27,272 nt of DNA from Nitrososphaeraceae archaeon (GTDB lineage: Archaea; Thermoproteota; Nitrososphaeria; Nitrososphaerales; Nitrososphaeraceae): positions 1 through 27,272 of the forward strand of contig JAICHI010000001.1 of NCBI GenBank assembly GCA_025922735.1, given 5' to 3'. The translations under genes were made by a program, and so were the position numbers. Below the pieces are notes generated by a model. That model ran no database searches. It worked only from the letters and a program-made list of their open reading frames with translations, and was not told the origin of the DNA. Position 1 is the stretch's first letter, and each line of letters starts with the position of its first letter. This document shows positions 24,734 through 27,272 of the stretch, one piece after another.

Positions 24734-25450
24734 TTAGGGATGATATAAAGAGTCGTCGCCCATCCTTTTCATCCTGTCGAGCTCTCGTTCAATTGCGCCA
24801 GCCATTTCGTCCAGCTCCTCTAGCCCTTTGAACCTCTGGTATGTCAGCTTTTCAAGCGAAACTAGCAGGCTCTTTGCTGATCTGTATTGCAGCATCTGGG
24901 GGTCCTCGATCTCTGCAAACAACCCAATGCCCTGAATGTTGTTTCTTTTCGCAAAGCCCAGCATCAAGCCATTAAAACCTGTTATCAGCGACGAGCCAGG
25001 AGTGGTGTTGTGACCTATTTTTACTATTTGGTCTGTTAGCTCTTGTGAGGTCGTTGTGACAAGTGTCATTGGGTTCTTGCCAAAGTTTCGGTCTGTGTGG
25101 AATGCGCCCAGAGTATAAATTAGTTGCACGGAATACAACTTGGCAATATTGATGACATCTTGGCACAATTCATAAAGCTCATAGTTGGTTTGAGGCTGCC
25201 CAACGCCACCACCAAAAACGATGATGCTCTTGATGTAACGGTATTCCCACCTTTCCTGATGAAAGTCAATATGGCCTCCTTTATCAACAACATAATTTGG
25301 ATAAGGCGGCAAGACATGCCGAAACAACCGGCTATTGAGGCTCTTGTTAATAAAATCGATGGCGATACTGCCGACGTTTCCCATGTCCTGCATGGCGGCA
25401 ATCATTATTGGTTTGCTTACATCGGGCTCCTCAAGGTTGACAAATTCCAT
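24734..25450 (-). CDS. PAC2 family protein (proteasome-assembly-chaperone-like, COG1938)
   Basis: 238 aa. Family pattern: 'KPIMIAAMQDMGNVGSIAID', 'SIIVFGGGVGQPQTNYELYE', 'YTLGAFHTDRNFGKNP', 'ITGFNGLMLGFAKRNNIQGI', 'LFAEIEDPQMLQYRSAKSLL'. Eukaryotic PAC2 helps assemble the 20S proteasome; the archaeal members are often called ATP-grasp-like or PAC2 and their role is less certain. The C-terminus is a charged helix. ATG 25450 is where transcription should begin, since AATAAAAAAG (25474-25483) is centred about 28 bases upstream on the minus strand. Converges on the ligase gene. Confidence 0.88.
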   Translation of the reverse strand: MEFVNLEEPDVSKPIMIAAMQDMGNVGSIAIDFINKSLNSRLFRHVLPPYPNYVVDKGGHIDFHQERWEYRYIKSIIVFGGGVGQPQTNYELYELCQDVINIAKLYSVQLIYTLGAFHTDRNFGKNPMTLVTTTSQELTDQIVKIGHNTTPGSSLITGFNGLMLGFAKRNNIQGIGLFAEIEDPQMLQYRSAKSLLVSLEKLTYQRFKGLEELDEMAGAIERELDRMKRMGDDSLYHP

Positions 25451-25545
25451 TGCACTTTCTCTTGACCGCAGACAATAAAAAAGTTAGTAGTAGTTTGATT
25501 GATTCCTGCAACAATTAAAAGCCGGCCATCGCGTTGTTATTTACC

Positions 25546-25707
25546 TTGTCCGGGAGTCCTTTACTATCGGATGACTATAAGATTGCAATTGAAGGCTGGA
25601 AGACCCGCAAAGACCAACTGCTTAGACAGCGAGAATCGGTAACGAGGATAAATTACAAGGCGGATAAAGTAAACATTTTGTCACTTTTGAAGCAGAAGAA
25701 CAGTTGA
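25546..25707 (+). CDS. small ORF translationally coupled to the O-methyltransferase
   Basis: 53 residues from TTG 25546, not recognised with certainty. It reads like protein: 'SPLLSDDYKIAIEGWKTRKD', then 'QLLRQRESVTRINYKADKVN'. The 'YKIAIEGWKTRKDQLLRQR' part recalls the first helix of DUF1684 proteins, but the domain core is absent, so it could be a remnant or an independent small protein. Support: a CAATTAAAAG element (25512-25521) is centred about 30 bases upstream, and its TGA overlaps the TTG start of the next gene as TTGA, as in the ilvN/leuA junction. Confidence 0.5.
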   Translation: MSGSPLLSDDYKIAIEGWKTRKDQLLRQRESVTRINYKADKVNILSLLKQKNS

Positions 25708-26348
25708 AAGTAATAATATCCTGTGTATGCACTATTGCAGGCGTGGACGGCAAGGTTCTCAGTGTAATATCCCGGCTTAATAGGCAATCAAACCGGGAAA
25801 GAAGCGGCAGAGTAAAAGTTGCACCTGATCAAGAGATGCTAGCCATCACAGCCGATACTGGCATGTTCTTTTCAGTACTTCTCAAGGCAATCAAAGCAAG
25901 ACGCATATTAGAAGTGGGTACATCAGCGGGATTTTCCACACTGTGGTTCGCAGACGCAGTGGGCAAGAACCACCGCACGAGAGTAATAACGATAGAAATG
26001 AACCCACAAAAAGTAGAGCGAGCATTGAAAAATTTCAAAGAGGCTGGTCTTGATAAGATGATAGAGATAAAACAAGGCCTTGCACTTGACCTGCTGCATA
26101 AGCTCAAAGGAAAGTTTGATTTTGTCTTCCTTGATGCAGATAAAGAGAACATCATAAGATACTTCGACCTCGTCCTACCAATGGTAAGAATTGGAGGGAT
26201 AATTGCGACAGATAATATGTTTTATCCTGATCATTTCCGACCTGCTATGAGAAAGTATGCGCGCCATGTGCACGGCAAGCCCAACATCCAGTCAGTAACT
26301 GTGCCAATAGGAATGGGAGAAGAGATTACGATCAAATTGCATAACTAA
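25704..26348 (+). CDS. SAM-dependent O-methyltransferase (COG4122 type)
   Basis: 214 aa. The SAM-binding motif I is 'ARRILEVGTSAGFSTLWFAD'; the acidic ribose contact lies in 'VITIEMNPQKVERA'; the metal-binding/catalytic Asp lies in 'FDFVFLDADKENIIRYFD'; and 'GGIIATDNMFYP' has the second Asp of the divalent-metal site. This is the catechol/caffeoyl-CoA-type class I methyltransferase family; the acceptor is unknown. The start TTG 25704 overlaps the stop of the small ORF before it (TTGA), which suggests coupling; the GTG at 'GVDGKVLSV' about 13 codons in is an alternative. Confidence 0.85.
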   Translation: MKVIISCVCTIAGVDGKVLSVISRLNRQSNRERSGRVKVAPDQEMLAITADTGMFFSVLLKAIKARRILEVGTSAGFSTLWFADAVGKNHRTRVITIEMNPQKVERALKNFKEAGLDKMIEIKQGLALDLLHKLKGKFDFVFLDADKENIIRYFDLVLPMVRIGGIIATDNMFYPDHFRPAMRKYARHVHGKPNIQSVTVPIGMGEEITIKLHN

Positions 26349-26382
26349 TTGTAAATAACTCTCCTTCAGAGTAGAACTGTCC

Positions 26383-26795
26383 ATGCGATCCGGACCTGTT
26401 GTTCTACATCGTATGCTACACTGAAAAAGCACTAAAATTGTGCTAACAGCCAATAATTCCTGCACCATCGTCCTTCATAGAAAAACACCCCAATACGCAC
26501 CGCGCTGTAAAAAGGCTGTATCTTTCGCTTTGAATACTGGCTGGGCAATATCTGCTGTGATGGTGATTATGACTATGTTGATGGATCTATGGTGTGGAAG
26601 GTGATAACGGAACATTCCATAGATGCACATATACAACCTAAGAGGGAAAACATGTCAGAGCTCAAGGCAAACAACTACTCCCTCGTTGATGGTCAAGTCA
26701 AGCCATTGAGGATAAGGACTGAACTGAAAAGGTGGGCAAACGCTAGACTGAGGCGATACATTCGGACATTATTCTGGCAGCAAGCATTGCAGTAA
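26383..26795 (+). pseudogene. possible frameshifted gene between methyltransferase and ureohydrolase
   Basis: GTAAATAAC (26351-26359) lies about 28 bases before ATG 26383, but that frame ends after 13 codons. Coding-like text then appears as 'DPDLLFYIVCYTEKALKIVL' and 'SCTIVLHRKTPQYAPRCKK'; after an A5 run at about 26510-26514 it continues in a shifted frame as 'GCIFRFEYWLGNICCDGDYD', 'VWKVITEHSIDAHIQPKREN', 'VDGQVKPLRIRTELKRWANA', ending at 26795 inside the convergent ureohydrolase gene. No family recognised. Decay, sequence error or chance cannot be told apart here. The clean last segment alone is a 68-codon ORF from 26589. Confidence 0.35.
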
Positions 26796-27272
26796 TACCA
26801 TTGATGTCATAATCTGGAGCAAGTTCTACGATATCGATAGCCACGACATTCCCGGCACTGACTGCCTTGTTGAGGAGGTAGATGAGATCTATTGATGACA
26901 AACCTCCCGGCGAAGGAACTGATACGCCTGGTGCAAATGCTGGATCTATGCAGTCGAGGTCTACTGAAATGTACACCTTGGACCCACTTGTTCGCGCTCT
27001 TATCATTTGCGCCACCCTTTTTACTCCTATCTCAACGATCTCTAGTGGGTTTACGATCCTCAAGCCTACCTTTCTTGCATTTTCAAGCTCTTCTGGCTCA
27101 GCAGCTCTTGTACCTACCAGCATGCTTTTTCTAAAGTTGAGCGATTGTGTCGAGTCCGTAAGCACGGAGCCATAATAATTCCTAGTAGAGGAAACAAAAT
27201 CAGGATGGGCATCAAAGTACAAAAGTGATAGTTTTTTCCCAATTACATTAGACACCGCCTGTATCGTTTCAG
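26743..27272 (-). CDS. arginase/agmatinase family ureohydrolase, 5' part outside the window
   Basis: The frame is open to the window edge, so about the C-terminal 175 residues are seen. Mn-binding motifs: 'LLYFDAHPDF' (the DAHxD motif) and 'ISVDLDCIDPAFAPGVSVPS' (the SxDxDxxDP motif), then 'PGGLSSIDLIYLL' and 'AIDIVELAPDYDINGITAML'. The first motif (GGDHS) should lie beyond 27272. Members hydrolyse arginine, agmatine or similar guanidino compounds, releasing urea. In Thaumarchaeota such enzymes are thought to serve polyamine synthesis; the substrate cannot be told from this part. The last 53 bases overlap a dubious convergent ORF. Confidence 0.9.
   Translation of the reverse strand, partial: ETIQAVSNVIGKKLSLLYFDAHPDFVSSTRNYYGSVLTDSTQSLNFRKSMLVGTRAAEPEELENARKVGLRIVNPLEIVEIGVKRVAQMIRARTSGSKVYISVDLDCIDPAFAPGVSVPSPGGLSSIDLIYLLNKAVSAGNVVAIDIVELAPDYDINGITAMLAARIMSECIASV

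Overview
The window looks like chromosomal core DNA from an ammonia-oxidising archaeon of the Nitrososphaera group (Thaumarchaeota/Nitrososphaeria). The evidence is an archaeal RNA polymerase subunit K, an S25e-type ribosomal protein, a PAC2-family protein, an archaeal ATP-dependent DNA ligase, a FilR1-type winged-helix regulator, and promoters of the archaeal kind. Many genes have an AT-rich TATA-like element centred about 27 bases before a start codon, with almost no leader, and many of those starts are TTG or GTG. I found no tRNA, rRNA, CRISPR array, insertion sequence or phage gene.

Layout. 1-3500: the end of a 5-formyltetrahydrofolate cyclo-ligase, purD, a KGG-repeat stress-type protein, a SWIM zinc-finger protein and an ICC-like phosphoesterase. 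3880-8442: the carbamoyl-phosphate synthase pair carA-carB (minus strand). 8507-8914: a zinc-finger membrane protein. 9400-14195: a compact branched-chain amino acid operon ilvB-ilvN-leuA-leuB-like (minus strand), its first three genes being separated by 7 bases or overlapping. 14196-17292: a loose region with small proteins (one short membrane protein, one single C2H2 finger, two NTF2/SnoaL-like proteins) and long empty spacers. 17304-20905: an LsrF-type class I aldolase, a zinc alcohol dehydrogenase, a divergent HTH regulator, a two-helix membrane protein and a FilR1-like regulator. 20918-24629: information processing (rpoK, a cyclophilin-like protein, S25e, DNA ligase). 24734-27272: a PAC2-family protein, a small ORF coupled to an O-methyltransferase, and a partial arginase/agmatinase.

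The most striking observation is in the 5' end of carB. The conserved CarB N-terminus is clearly encoded, but it is split between the residues GEAGE and FDYSG by 29 extra bases (7069-7097) that contain a stop codon and change the reading frame. Read as RNA, this segment and its flanks can fold into a bulge-helix-bulge-like structure: a 3-nt bulge, a 4-pair central helix with one G-A mismatch, and a 3-nt bulge. The canonical cleavage points in the two bulges would remove exactly 29 nt and restore the CarB frame. This makes a very small archaeal-type intron in a protein-coding gene a testable hypothesis. carB also lacks any ATG, GTG or TTG in frame at its expected start, so the competing explanation is decay or sequence error.

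Several spacers hold short coding-like stretches broken by frameshifts. These are listed with low confidence.
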